From Hymenochaete sp. R1 (taxonomy: Eukaryota > Basidiomycota > Agaricomycetes > Hymenochaetales > Hymenochaetaceae), in assembly GCA_019400425.1 (NCBI GenBank), contig JAFREE010000070.1:1-64000 (forward strand): a DNA stretch of 64,000 nt, written 5' to 3'. Shown here in pieces: positions 43,048-53,992 of this stretch. The translations under genes were made by a program, and so were the position numbers. Below the pieces are notes generated by a model, which had not been told where the DNA came from, did no database searches, and saw only the letters and a list, made by a program, of their open reading frames with translations. How positions within the stretch are numbered: position 1 is the first letter of the stretch; each line of letters opens with the position of its first letter.

Positions 43048-44890
43048 CTATAAATCGAGAGAGGAAAATGTGAAGAATAAAGTGAGAGCAATACTTTGCA
43101 ACAAGGTTTGGTGCATCGAAGGAATGCCATCTATACGGTCGTTGAAGTCGCTGAAGTTGCAAGAGTACTGCTTAAGAATTGTGAGCAAGAGTTGTGGCTG
43201 GCCTGAGAAAGAGAAACGACACCTTTTCTGAGATTCGATGGGTTCTTCGAAGTGGATACTGCTAACGATATGCGAATGGAAATTCGTTCCCTCGTTGACG
43301 CCGTGCTCCGCCGCTTCTTTCAGATTGAAGAACATGCGACTGCCGAAGGTACAGAGCAAAGTCGGGCTCCCAATCGCATCAAATACAATTGATGCCGTGA
43401 AGAGATTGACGAATTTGTTGCCCAGGATGCTAAAAACTGCACACGAGATGGCTCTAAAGGCCATGTTTGATGATGACGATGAGCGACTATGAAAGACCTT
43501 GAGAAGGCGATATATACGTACAGTGCGAAATATACGACCTGGTCTTGCAACAGGACTAACACAAGCTTGGAACCTGAGAAGCCAACTTCACGCCAATACT
43601 GGGTGGCTTTGTACACAGCGAGCACCATAAGCATTGCACCATATGCAAGCGGAACCGACCTTCGAAGAGCATTAGAAAAAACAACAGCACAAAGATGAAT
43701 TGAAATGTACCAGTCGATGATATACAAGAAGCTAGGCGGCACGGTAGCAGTCTCACAGGTTGAGACACCGCTTGCTACACCAATAGTAGTGACTACAAAT
43801 TGGCATTTGGTATCAGCATCATTTGCATAGCTTCTCGAATAAATGAGGATGAGTAACGCACTGTGCTCCACAACACTACCGTAGATTGTGCCAGTCAACT
43901 TGACGGCACTCTCCAGGCACAGGACGACATAGAGAAAAATAGCCATCTTCTTGTCTGCCAAAATTTCTCAGTAAACCACCGATATTCACACTTTTGACTT
44001 TGATCGAACTTTTATGGTAGAGCGCCAACACACGGACCGTCAGAATATCTGACAAATGACGGGTGAGCTTTCAAACAATGCCTTGGCGAGTCAACTTACA
44101 ATCGATTGCGATGATAGTAACAGTGTCTATGAAGTTTTTTATGAGCGATGATTTAATCTCAAATTGGTGTCAACTCACAAGAGATGTTCGACACCCAGAC
44201 AGAAGTGTGACCTGAGGAGGTCCGAGTCGCATAAGAGAAAATCCCAGTTGGCTATAATCTGACTTACATCTACAAAGGCTCGTTCATTCAGCTCTAAACA
44301 ATGATACAGTTGGAAAAGGCCTACTCTTCTGGTGTTCTGTTCCGTACATAATCTGGCAAAAAAAAATGAGACTCAAGTCAGATTAAAGATGGAATTCTGA
44401 GAACGTACCAAGAATCTTGAAGATTGCACCAATGATACCAAAATAACGATTCTGAAACAATGATGAATGCAACTCGAGGTGACGAATGGTAAAAGAGACT
44501 CACTAAGAAATATATGCATTTCGTCAAGCTTATATCAGGTAGCTAAGGACAGCACGATTAGTGGAATTCCAAGGGCGAAGAAACGGTGACGCACCCAAAA
44601 GTATTTGACCTATGAACGAATGATTCCATCCAGCATTAACGGGGTCGCAATCAAGATTCAGACGAAAAGACGAACCTCTTTGTCAAGAGTGCAAACTGGG
44701 AAATACTGTCAGACAGAGGCAGACGAACAGATAGTGAGTTAACAAACGTACGTGCGTCATAGATGACGATTGTCCCAAGAAGGACTGACAGATACAATCC
44801 GATGCTAAACGAATGTACCCATGTAGATACCGCGCTTGCAGGGAGCATCGCAGCAGCGTCCCGAACGACCAATAATCCATGAGACAACAT
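43048..44890 (-). CDS. DUF6533-like seven-helix membrane protein, array member 5
   Basis: Minus strand. The ATG at 44890 gives MLSHGLLVVRDAAAMLPASA ... GTIVIYDA; then the 20-base exon LCTLDKE, VKYFW (15 bases, GT donor), LPDISLTKCIYFL, NRYFGIIGAIFKIL, ILTVRVLALYHK, DKKMAIFLYVVLCLESAVKL, SVPLAYGAMLMVLAVYKATQ, LLQDQVVYFAL, SPTLLCTFGSRMFFNLKEAA, VNEGTNFHSH and SSIHFEEP. The middle exon around 44,180-44,340 is much more divergent than in members 1-4. After SSIHFEEP the frame runs on to a stop at 43048 without the usual last intron, giving a different tail; the 3' end is therefore less certain. The more distant sequence (KATQYW for KAIEYW, QDQVVYF for TDQIMYF) suggests an older copy. Confidence 0.72.
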
Positions 44891-46651
44891 GACTGTAGGC
44901 TTGGGATACACAGAACGGGCGATTCACAGTAATTCGATCCGATGGGTATATGAAGCTTTGAGAGAAAAAAAGAACCAAAGTACAGTCCGTAGACTTCGCA
45001 GTTTGATAGAAGAATCAGGTACAGGTTTCATCAAACACGGGCAGGCCTCGGATGTCTACGCTGTTTCCCATCAGTGGCGTACTTGCTATCTCCTCCGTAC
45101 TAGTATTTCAGGTATCACAGATCAATAGCAGTCGTAAAGCCTCGAGGATAGTTGGGTGGTGGGAGGGACGCCGGGGCGGAATATTGAAGCTAATCGAGAG
45201 TGTTGATGATCAATTGCGAGACTTTATGAACAGCGCTCAGTAATCTGACATCTGCAGGCTGGATCAACAACATGATGCACAGAGAACACTGCCAATTATG
45301 TCACATACTCCCAAATAGACCGGCAGTTGAGGTAGAGCGTACTGTTGGGAGATCAATCAGCTATCAAACCTTACGACCACGCTAGATTGGTGAAAAACGC
45401 TTACTTTACGTCTTTTCGCCAACCACATCTCCGCCTTTCACCGTGTCCTAGGCGCCCCAAGTCCGAGTTCCGAGCACCTTTGGCGGTCATAATCCAATCC
45501 ACTTGCATAACCCCAGCTGTCGTAAAGCGTCTTGAAGAACTTCGGAAGGACGTTGGAAGGGCAAATCCAATCATCCGCAACGCTGCGCTCCAGTCGGCCG
45601 CAATACGTTGATGGACAGCGAGGGTTGAAATGAACGTGGGTGTAAAGCAGCTAGGCCGGTCTATTATTGTAGCCTTGCCGAACCATCAACGCAGCTCCAG
45701 GACGTGCATCTTTGAGTTCATTCGGCATCATCTTTTGTGTTGCCACATTTATTGAGCTTTTGCAGCACTTTTTCGCGAAAGTCGGGGGATCTTGAGCGCC
45801 CTATCATCAAGTGTCTTCCGGTGTGAGCGTTCTCACAGTGGCAAAGGTTCTCCTGCACAGCTCCGAGGGGGCGAAAGAAACGCGTTGTCATCGTCGTGCT
45901 GATGTAGCTGGTTGGGAAAACGAGGAATCTCCGAGTCTGCGACTCGATCCTTGCGTTTAAAGCGATCGACGCTATTTTCAATTCAATCGCACCCGCAAAC
46001 CCGATAATTTCAAGCCGAGGCAGACATCTCATTACCGACAGCTATTTTTCGTGTTGCGCACTCAAACATCATACACGTATTTTATATATATTTGCTATAT
46101 AGTACTTGAGGGCGTAGAAATCTCGAATTCGTGATTTTCGGAAGCAAGGCCCGGTGGGACTCGCTCTCGCACTTCCTATATCCACCTCAAAAAAACAAGT
46201 GAGTCTCTTTTGACCATGTAAGTAATATACGAGATCAATTACCTTCCATGATTTTAGACGTAGTTTTTATCGGCTAGGACAAGTGATTTCCCATGAGATG
46301 ATAAAATTCGCGTCAGGTCGAGATCGGGTTTTACGCATACAAACTCAAATTCAAGTTGTCCATGTGCGGTGACTCGGATAGAAATCTTGTCTTCCAACTA
46401 CAACTTCGGAGAGTTTGCACTATCATCGCATGCCTTCGTCGGCACTTTCCCCGTGTTTGACACTACGTCTCACGATTCGAGGTCAAATGATGAGCGTCGC
46501 TTGGGAGAGTTTGAAAGTGGCCTGAGCGGATAAGACTCATTTGCAGAGCTTTCGCCCGATGACTCTGACCTTATTTGATATTCATCAGTAATACAAACGA
46601 TCCGGGGGGCTATGGGAAGGACAAGTGGTAGTCCTGTTGAATGCGAATAAC
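44891..46651. other. Spacer between array members 5 and 6
   Basis: About 1.8 kb with only short overlapping frames and no recognisable domain or repeat. A frame at 46,655-46,470 on the minus strand could be an extra 3' exon of member 6, but the phase does not fit a simple splice. Confidence 0.4.
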
Positions 46652-48402
46652 TCACCGGTCCTGTACCGCAAGTTCTTGCTCGTCAATATCAAAGCGCATG
46701 CTGCTCACGGCGGATAGGTGAAACTGTGAACCACCAGCGGCGGTGCCACGTTCTGCTGCTTCCTTCAGGTTGAGGAACATACGGCTGCCAAAGATACACA
46801 GGAGCGTCGGGCTTCCAAGTCCGTTAAGCGCCTGACCTGCAAGGAAGGGCGAGACGTGCGTGGCGCCAATGATATTAATTGCCGAGCAGAGTAAAGCCCT
46901 GTTGACATCACGGATGAGTATGTAAAAAAATTGAGGTGTGTGAGTTTTTCTCAGAGGCAGTGTGGATGAGGAAAGATAGGCATACGCAGCAAAGTAGCCA
47001 ATCTGATCCGTGACTAGGACGGTGACAAGTCTTCGGCCGTGGATGCCGCTCAGCTTGTAATAACTCAGAGCCTTGAATACCGCTAACATCATGAGGATAG
47101 TCCCATAAGCCAAAGGGATCGCCCTGGAAAAAAATAACAAATGAACAATAAAGAACAGAGGAAAATCAGTCAAATAATATTAAGCTGACCAATCGAGAAC
47201 ATAGAAGAGAACTGGAGGCTCCGATGCGCCATAGCAAACAGTTACGTCGTTTGCGAGGTTCATGGTGCTAACTTCAAAGAAGTGATTTCAGCCACGGGAC
47301 TTTGAATTGTGTAAAGCAAAGACTCACTCCTTTGAGAGTGGACGATATAAATCATGAGCGAGAACCGCGCCGCGGCCTCAAGAACCAGGAAGGTGTACAA
47401 TACACGAGCCAATCGATGACCTGGAATAGAATATATATAGGCGATGATCAATCGAATCATTATTCGTGACTAAATCGCCTGCGTACTTTTTTGGTAGAGA
47501 GCCAATACCCTGACAGTTAAGATGTCTTCAGTTTCTTGAGGTCAGTTCGTGAAATCGATCGTTTCAGCGTGCTCTCTTACAGTCCATGGATATAATTGTC
47601 AATGAGACTACATTGTGCGGTTAGAGCCACCGACGGCGAAGCATACACGAAGCTTACAAGAAACACTGGGTATCCAGAATGCCGTCCGGCCTGAGTAATT
47701 CAGTTTAGCACTCCATATACGCACTCCAAACGAATAATCACTCGCGAATCTCGTACATCTGGGAGCAAAATCATGAGTATTTAGACGTCGAGGTCAACTT
47801 CTATCAAAGTACGCACATTAAAGGGCTCTCATTACGAAAGAAGCCTTGAGATTCATTTAGCTGGTACAAGTGTTTTTAGATATAAGATCACGCACGTAGC
47901 ATGTTGAAAATGGCTCCGATGATTCCAAAGTATCGATTCTGATCAATTAAAATTTGAACAAATACAGATAACTTCAACACTCACTAAAAAGTACACGCAT
48001 TTCATGATAGTCGCAGGTGTGAACTGATAGGGGTGAGCTTAAGGCGACTTCAAGTTCGGTGTACGGAAACAATGACGTACCCAGAAATACTTAATCTAAA
48101 AGCCTTGCTTGATTAGCCGGAAGCATGGCTATGATCCCTATAAACTCTCTCACCTCGTCGTTGAAAGTAAGAGCTGACAGAACATCCAGTACTTAGTCTA
48201 CAGAAACAAAAGATATTTTCGACGTACCCGAGTCGTAAATTAGAGCCATAGTCAATGCAATGGAAAGGCAAGCCCCGTCCGTCATCCCTCTCACCCAAGT
48301 TGGCACCCTGGCTGGGTCCAGCGTATGTGCGGCATGGACGATTGCATTGCGCGTGGCGTCGAAGATATGGGCTTCATAAGTAAGGACGGAACGAAAGACC
48401 AT
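46652..48402 (-). CDS. DUF6533-like seven-helix membrane protein, array member 6
   Basis: Minus strand, the most divergent full member. Exon 1 starts MVFRSVLTYEAHIFDATRNA and ends ALIYDS; exon 2 is again 20 bases (ALTFNDE after joining) and exon 3 is 15 bases (IKYFW, GT donor). Later exons include AIPLAYGTILMMLAVFKALS, LVTVLVTDQIGYFAAYAYLS, LNGLGSPTLLCIFGSRMFLN followed by LKEAAERG, and FDIDEQELAVQDR before a TGA at 46652-46654. The NEGTN motif found in the other members is missing. The exon pattern proves descent from the same gene as members 1-5. Function unknown. Confidence 0.7.
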
Positions 48403-49640
48403 ACCCCGAGCGACGGGAATTGCGTCTCCTTAGATCGATGAAATTCGAGGTCGAAAAGGAGGGAAAGTCTAATCGGAGTGATGCGAGCGATTGTCGTTCT
48501 TCTTATTTGTATTTTCACCCATACAAAGTTACGTCAGTAGTCGGTGTTGTAGAATAATCTCCGGACCCAAAACCGAATAGATCGGATTCGGAAAGTCCGA
48601 GCGTCCGCTGTATCAGTGCAGTGCTGATTCCCCTTGCTTCGAATCCTTTAGCGTTAAGTCGAACTTTAGACGACGGCTGCAAGGACCCGCTTAGACGACC
48701 CGAAAGACCACACGCTGAGGATAGGAATGATAGAAGCTCGACAAAGAAACAAGCTCAACAACATCCGATATCAGGACATTGACTCGTTGAGTAGACGTCC
48801 CGAATGATTCGGTGGCGGGCATTTTCTGGCTCCGTGTATGCGTCTCTAATGCGCTGCCTTCGCGGTTGGCTGTTGCTTCAATTAGGCAGACGTGGCCAAA
48901 TGATGAGCATAAGCGCTGAGAGGAGCACAATTGATATGCATTATGTGCCAACCTACGAGAATCGTCGATATGAAGTTTGAGTTTGCTATAGTACCATGAA
49001 CTGCACAGAGCTTAGACTATTTAGTCAATATACTCGGTGAGATCAAGACGAAGGGAAATTACAATTCTTTTTTCCCATCACTATTTCTTCGTCCCCAACA
49101 CCGACAGCACTCCGATGGATGAGGTCGGATATTTCTCCAGCCCGGAAGCAAATTGTCCGTTGTTAACCTGGCCGAGGCACTGCTGTGTGTTTGAAGTGAG
49201 AACAAGCGAAAGCACTGCTGTTGCATGCATACCTAGAAAAACGCACGGAGAAAACTTTTAAAAGGATATATGGCATACATGTAATGCAAGATGTGACAAA
49301 AGCAGTGTGAATGCAGATACAATACTGAAGGTCGAAATGGAGTAGAGAAAACAATGATGTTGGGTGTCGCTGAAGAAAACATGCGGAGTATAGCCAAGTT
49401 AGTGGAAGACATGAAGAGTGAGGGGTAACACATGGGTGGGATGGTATAGATTTGAGTTGGGCACGAAACGAGAGCAAGTGCAAAGAGAGGCTAGTCGTGG
49501 GTCTCATGTCTATGTCGAAAGTAAGAAAGGGTAGATAGCACGAGGGAAGATAAATATGCTGCAACGAAACTCGAACATAAGAGCAAAACCACAGCACAAA
49601 AAAGGGTATCAGATTTAGCAAGCTACTCAGCTTAATTACC
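48403..49640. other. Spacer upstream of member 6 and behind the NADAR gene
   Basis: About 1.2 kb. Short frames on both strands overlap and show no domain. The 49.2-49.64 kb part is AT-rich and probably contains the 3' UTR of the NADAR-domain gene. Confidence 0.45.
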
Positions 49641-51931
49641 TTAAAACCCGCCCTCAAGTCCTTCCTTCTCTCTCAACCGTCCTCTGATACGCATCAGCGC
49701 TCTCCCTAGCTCATTCGACCCCTCCCCTCCATCACCAACACCCCAGAACGTATCCTCACCACCTCCATACTCAATCTCCGCCCCACCCGTTCCAAGTAAC
49801 GTATCCACCATCTCTCTACTCTGCAACACCTTCAAATACAGCGCCTCCTCCATCTTCTCTAAAAGGACATCCTCCCAATCGTCCCGATCTAGACGCAAAC
49901 GCTCGCCCTCATTCACCGCTTCTGCCATCTCAGCGAGACTTCCTGAGGCCCGAATCCGTTCAGCAATGGCGTCACCTTCGGGACCCATCCCGAGGAACCT
50001 GAAGGCTTCGAAAAGATGGGCGGCGGAGGGGTAGAGGCGTCCAGCGTAGCCAACCGGAACAGCAGCGGTGTGTGCAAAAGCACCGTAGACTGGGGATGTA
50101 GCGTCGAACCGGATTACGGGTGCAGAGTTAGGACCAAAGGGAAGGGCGGGTGTAGGATTGCGCATGGAGGGGCTGCGTGAATGGTACGGCCGAGGGCTAC
50201 CGTGGAAGCTTGGGTGAGGGGATAGACCCGGAATGACAGGAGCTGGCGTAGCGCTAAGCGTATCTGGAGGTCCTTGTCCACCCATGAAAGGTGATAGAGG
50301 CTGGGAAGGCATAGGACCCGGTGTATGTGTGAGACTCGCTGCGCTCCCATGTCCTATGCTGGGGCTTGGCATAGGCATCGCGGAACGCGGAACATGCGGT
50401 GTTGGCGGGTAACGTCTTCTAGCTGAAATACTCCGTCGTGTACTTAGAGGTGGGGGTGAAGCTTCTGAAGAAAGCGGAACACCCGGCTGCGGGCCGGGAG
50501 TAAAACCGGGTCGGAAGGGGGACGGGAAAGGTTCTTGAGGCATGGGTTGAGATGGTGGGAAGTTTGGCGTCCCAGTGAAGTTTTGGTTAGGTAGAAGTGG
50601 ACTCATCGGTCGACCTGGAGTGGGTTGCATTTGACTTTGAGTAGGTGGTGGGATCGGAGACATAGGTTGCTGGGGCCGCGGAGTCGGTGAGATAGGTTGT
50701 CCTGGGATAACGAGATCGTTCTCTGGCGAAAATGGAAGCGCAGGAGGGGGTCCAGTTCCAGGTGTGGGTTGCACTCCGACATTTGGTGGAGCGTTGATAG
50801 GCATAAATCCCGAAGGAAACTGGTCGCTTGCGAACGGCAATGCAGGCTGCGGTTGAACCCCCATTGAAGGTGTGGCTGTAGGCATAGGTGCAGGCACGGG
50901 TGTTCGCATCGAACGAGGAACATTGCCAGTAAACGTAGGTACATGCTCGGACGCGGATCGATTTCTCCTCGCCCTTCTCATGGCTCGAGTTAGGCCCCGG
51001 CCTAAACCGCCATTGGCATCCTCAGAACTCGTCGCGCTGCCAGTTTCGTCTCGCATAAACTCGGGAAGTGCAGGAAGTGTTGCGTTTCGTCTGTGCCCAT
51101 ATGCGAGTGGGTCGTCCGTATTGTGTATTCTCCTTCTGAAAGGATTCAAACGTGAAAGTGTGCGACCAAGACCAGTCCGTCCACCAGACCCAGACTGGTG
51201 TTCATCAAACCATCCACGCGGGAAGACGTCATCTTTCATATCTGTGTACGCGGTTCCAACAAGAAGCGGACGATACTTCCTCTTCAAGTAGACATCTTTC
51301 GGAGGTGGTGGAAGAGGATTCCGGAGAGGCGAGCTTGAACGTGCAGGAGGCGGTAACGAATGAGCCATTGCGCTGCCATCGAGAAGTTCTGAAGGCATGT
51401 CGACATCTCGAGGGGCCTGAGGTAGTGGGTTTCGTGCCAAATAAGATGGCCCGTCGTCACTACTGGACGATGAGCTAGGATAATTGGTCGGTGCTCGGCT
51501 CATAGCTCGAGGAAACTGTGACGCTGAAGTTTGGGACGGTGCAACACCAGGGATAAACGTAGGTTCCCGTGACGCTCCAGAACGAGTCTGTTGTTGAGGT
51601 ATTTGGGCATTAGGCTGCGGTATCGGTACTTGAGGCTGAGGCATTCCTTGTTGTACTGGCTGACCCGAGACTAGTTGCATGGGTTGCATGACTAAAGGAT
51701 CTTGCAATGGAATGAGCTTGGTCGAATGAGGACGTAATACACAAAATGAAGCGTACAAACTATAGGTTGACCTCCTGGACCTTGTCTGGGCTGTTGATAT
51801 ATCCCAGAATATTGTTGCTGCATCATACCAGTTTGCCCGTACCCGTATGCTGGATTTTGGCCCATTCCGCCATACGGATATCGATTCCGAGCATAGTTGT
51901 TCTGGCGGGCCTTGGATGAGGTAGCCCCCAT
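49641..51931 (-). CDS. Proline-rich protein with C-terminal NADAR domain and N-myristoylation signal
   Basis: Two exons (51931-51757 and 51700-49641) give 744 residues. The N-terminus MGATSSKARQNNYARN has Gly2, Ser6 and Lys7, a strong match to the N-myristoylation rule, so the protein is probably membrane-anchored. Residues about 20-560 are low complexity and rich in Pro, Gln, Ser, with repeated P-x-x-P stretches that could bind SH3 domains. The C-terminal 165 residues form a NADAR (YbiA/DUF1768) domain: YGAFAHTAAVPVGYAGRLYP, SAAHLFEAFRFLG, DWEDVLLEKMEEALYLK, LLGTGGAEIEY, DTFWGVGDGGEGSNELG and ALMRIRGRL. NADAR proteins cleave N-glycosidic bonds in ADP-ribose or riboflavin intermediates. The Glu that usually precedes His in the x-E-H motif is Ala here, so catalysis is doubtful. 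Divergent neighbour of SAP18. Confidence 0.82.
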
Positions 51932-52402
51932 TCGATTAGCGGTGTGACTTGATTCGAGTACCGAGTTTGGTTAGCACTTGACTTTATTAGACGTCAACCA
52001 GAGTTCGGATATGAAGAGGGGCAATCGCAAGACGAGCGTGTTCTTGAGTTAGATGAAGTTGAAGAGAAAACTGGGTGAAACACGCGTTCGAGTCGTGTCG
52101 CGTAAGAACCTCCGAAAGCTACGTTGCTTATCCCTGGAGGTCACGGTCATACTCCGTCCGACATACTCACCACAAGCTACCAGCTACCTGCGCGAGTTCT
52201 GGCTGCAGACACGGCGACTACGTGGTGGCCGAAGGTGAAGATGAGCCCAAGTTCTTTTCCTTTTTTTTGGTTGAAAAACTTGAACGAAGCACTCAAAAAT
52301 CACGTGGTAGAAAATTACCAGATAAAGAATCAACTAAAAATCGCTTCCGAGTCCGAGTACGCAGGTCTTCGCAGTTGCGCTTAGACCCTCAACAGCATAA
52401 CC
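51932..52402. other. Divergent promoter between the NADAR gene and SAP18
   Basis: About 470 bases between two start codons. Contains no gene that I can support; frames here overlap on the plus strand and lack domains. Confidence 0.5.
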
Positions 52403-53472
52403 ATGGACACGGATGTGGTAGCCAAACCGGTGGTTAACAGAGAGACGGTGAGTTGAACACTATGATAGAGGAACACGTATGCTAACGTTATGCACAGGCT
52501 GTCCCATTCCTCGTCAGGACGTTCGTAAAAACGGATGGTGGGTTTCACCGCCCATCTTTGTTTGAGAACGGCATGGCTCCAACGACAGATGAGTATCAGA
52601 TACATACATGGTGCGTGTTTATGAAAATGTACTCATAGTTATGGTTTCTTATCTATGAACCCCAATTAATACTTTGCAGGCGCGATGCAAGCCTTCGTGA
52701 AATTATTATTTCTCTCCGCCTCCTCTCCCCACGCCCCGAGCTCAAGCATCCCCTCTCAAAGTTCATCTTTCGTGCTGTTTACGCCGATGCAAGCGCTCGA
52801 GGGCGTGTAGCTACACGAGACCTTGGTTCTGTCATCTCTCGGGACCTCTTTGGTCTGCCTGGATCCCTCGATGCGCCAGCGCCGAGACTCGTATCCGATG
52901 CTCTGGACGGAGACGCAGAAGATAGTGGTGAGGCGCGGGCTGGTCCAAATGAGTGGGCAGGCTCAAAGACATTGGAGGATTTGCGGTTCGTTCCAGGAGA
53001 TTACCTTTGTGTGTCGGTAAACCTTCCCAGACACATGCAAAACACCCCTGGAGTGGCCGCCCCAGCCGCTTCGGGTCCAAATGCGGGTGCAGGTCCTCCA
53101 ACAGGCCCCTCGAATGGATGGAAGAGCGCGAGACCATTGGATCCTCCAACTGGGCCCTATGCTTCAGGACGCGGTGGAGGTCACTGGCGAGGCGGGTCGA
53201 ACGCTGACGTAGGCGGGTCAAGAGGAAGAGGCGAGCGAGGTGAAAGGTCCAGAAGGGACTTCGAACGTGAAAGGGCGCGGGGCAGGGAACTGGACGAGCT
53301 GAGAGACAGGGAAACAAGGGATAGGAGGCCTCCACCACCTAGACGTCCGAGAGACGATCCCCCGCATAGAGTTGGTTATAGAGGGCGTGATAGGCGCTCG
53401 GAAACGCCTAGGTCGCTTTCTAGGTCGAGGTCGAGGTCCAATTCACCATCGAGGAGGCGTTACCGTGATTGA
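52403..53472 (+). CDS. SAP18: SAP18 homologue with RGG/RS-rich tail
   Basis: Exons 52403-52447, 52498-52610 and 52680-53472 give 316 residues. Residues 1-145 match SAP18: PFLVRTFVKTDGGFHRP, YQIHTWRDASLREIIISLRL, LKHPLSKFIFRAVYAD, LGSVISRDLFG, LEDLRFVPGDYLCVSV. SAP18 has a ubiquitin-like fold and works in the ASAP/PSAP splicing-regulation complexes and as a partner of Sin3-HDAC. The remaining half is unlike the short human protein (153 residues): Gly/Pro-rich linker, RGR/RGG runs, then RDRETRDRRPPPPRRPRDDP and SLSRSRSRSNSPSRRRYRD, an RS domain. The tail argues for a role with the splicing machinery; this is inference. Confidence 0.88.
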
Positions 53473-53992
53473 ATGTCAGCGAGTCGTCCATGTCTATTAC
53501 AGTCTATTATGTGTTATTGATCTGCCTCGTTGAAGCCACGATAACCAGTATTTAAGAAAAATTATCTGCGTAAAGTCATTCAACGTTCTGCGTTGGGTTC
53601 GTCTCACGCGAGCGCGCCCGACCGAACTTTTTTTGTCTCCTAGTTTCGTGCTCCATTTTCGCTGATGATTGACACGACTGGTTCTGCAACAGCGAAACAT
53701 GCAAACTATCATTTTCAATGCGACTCGGGTGCATTTGTACTTTGACCTTGCAAAGTGGGGTCACGTATGTATACGACTCACCTTTTGGTAGTGTGTCTTC
53801 CCTCGCACTCTCCTACCGCCATCATCATTTGCCCCAAATCTGCACAATTGCTGATACTAGGTCTGTATCGCTCAGTACACCTATTTTTCAATGAACTGAA
53901 TTTCCATTATTTTCTCCCTTTTTTTGATCAGAATCATTCTTTTGTCTCCCCACACCACCCTTTCCCTCATATTATCTTTCCATTCACTACAA
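53473..53992. other. Intergenic, SAP18 3' flank and promoter of coiled-coil gene 1
   Basis: About 520 bases. Nothing coding is supported. The last 100 bases form a pyrimidine-rich leader (for example CTCCCTTTTTTTGATC, CCACACCACCCTTTCCC) before the ATG at 53993. Confidence 0.5.

Noticed and set aside
46470..46655. Extra 3' exon of array member 6
   Set aside because: Joining it after QDR through the GTGAGT donor puts the exon out of phase with its long open frame; the direct TGA stop is simpler.
48560..48660. Possible tRNA B-box (CTTCGAATCC)
   Set aside because: No acceptor stem or anticodon arm could be folded around it. No tRNA, rRNA or CRISPR array was found in the window.
49641..51478. 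Several overlapping frames on both strands of the NADAR gene
   Set aside because: They are shadows of a long proline/glutamine-rich coding exon.
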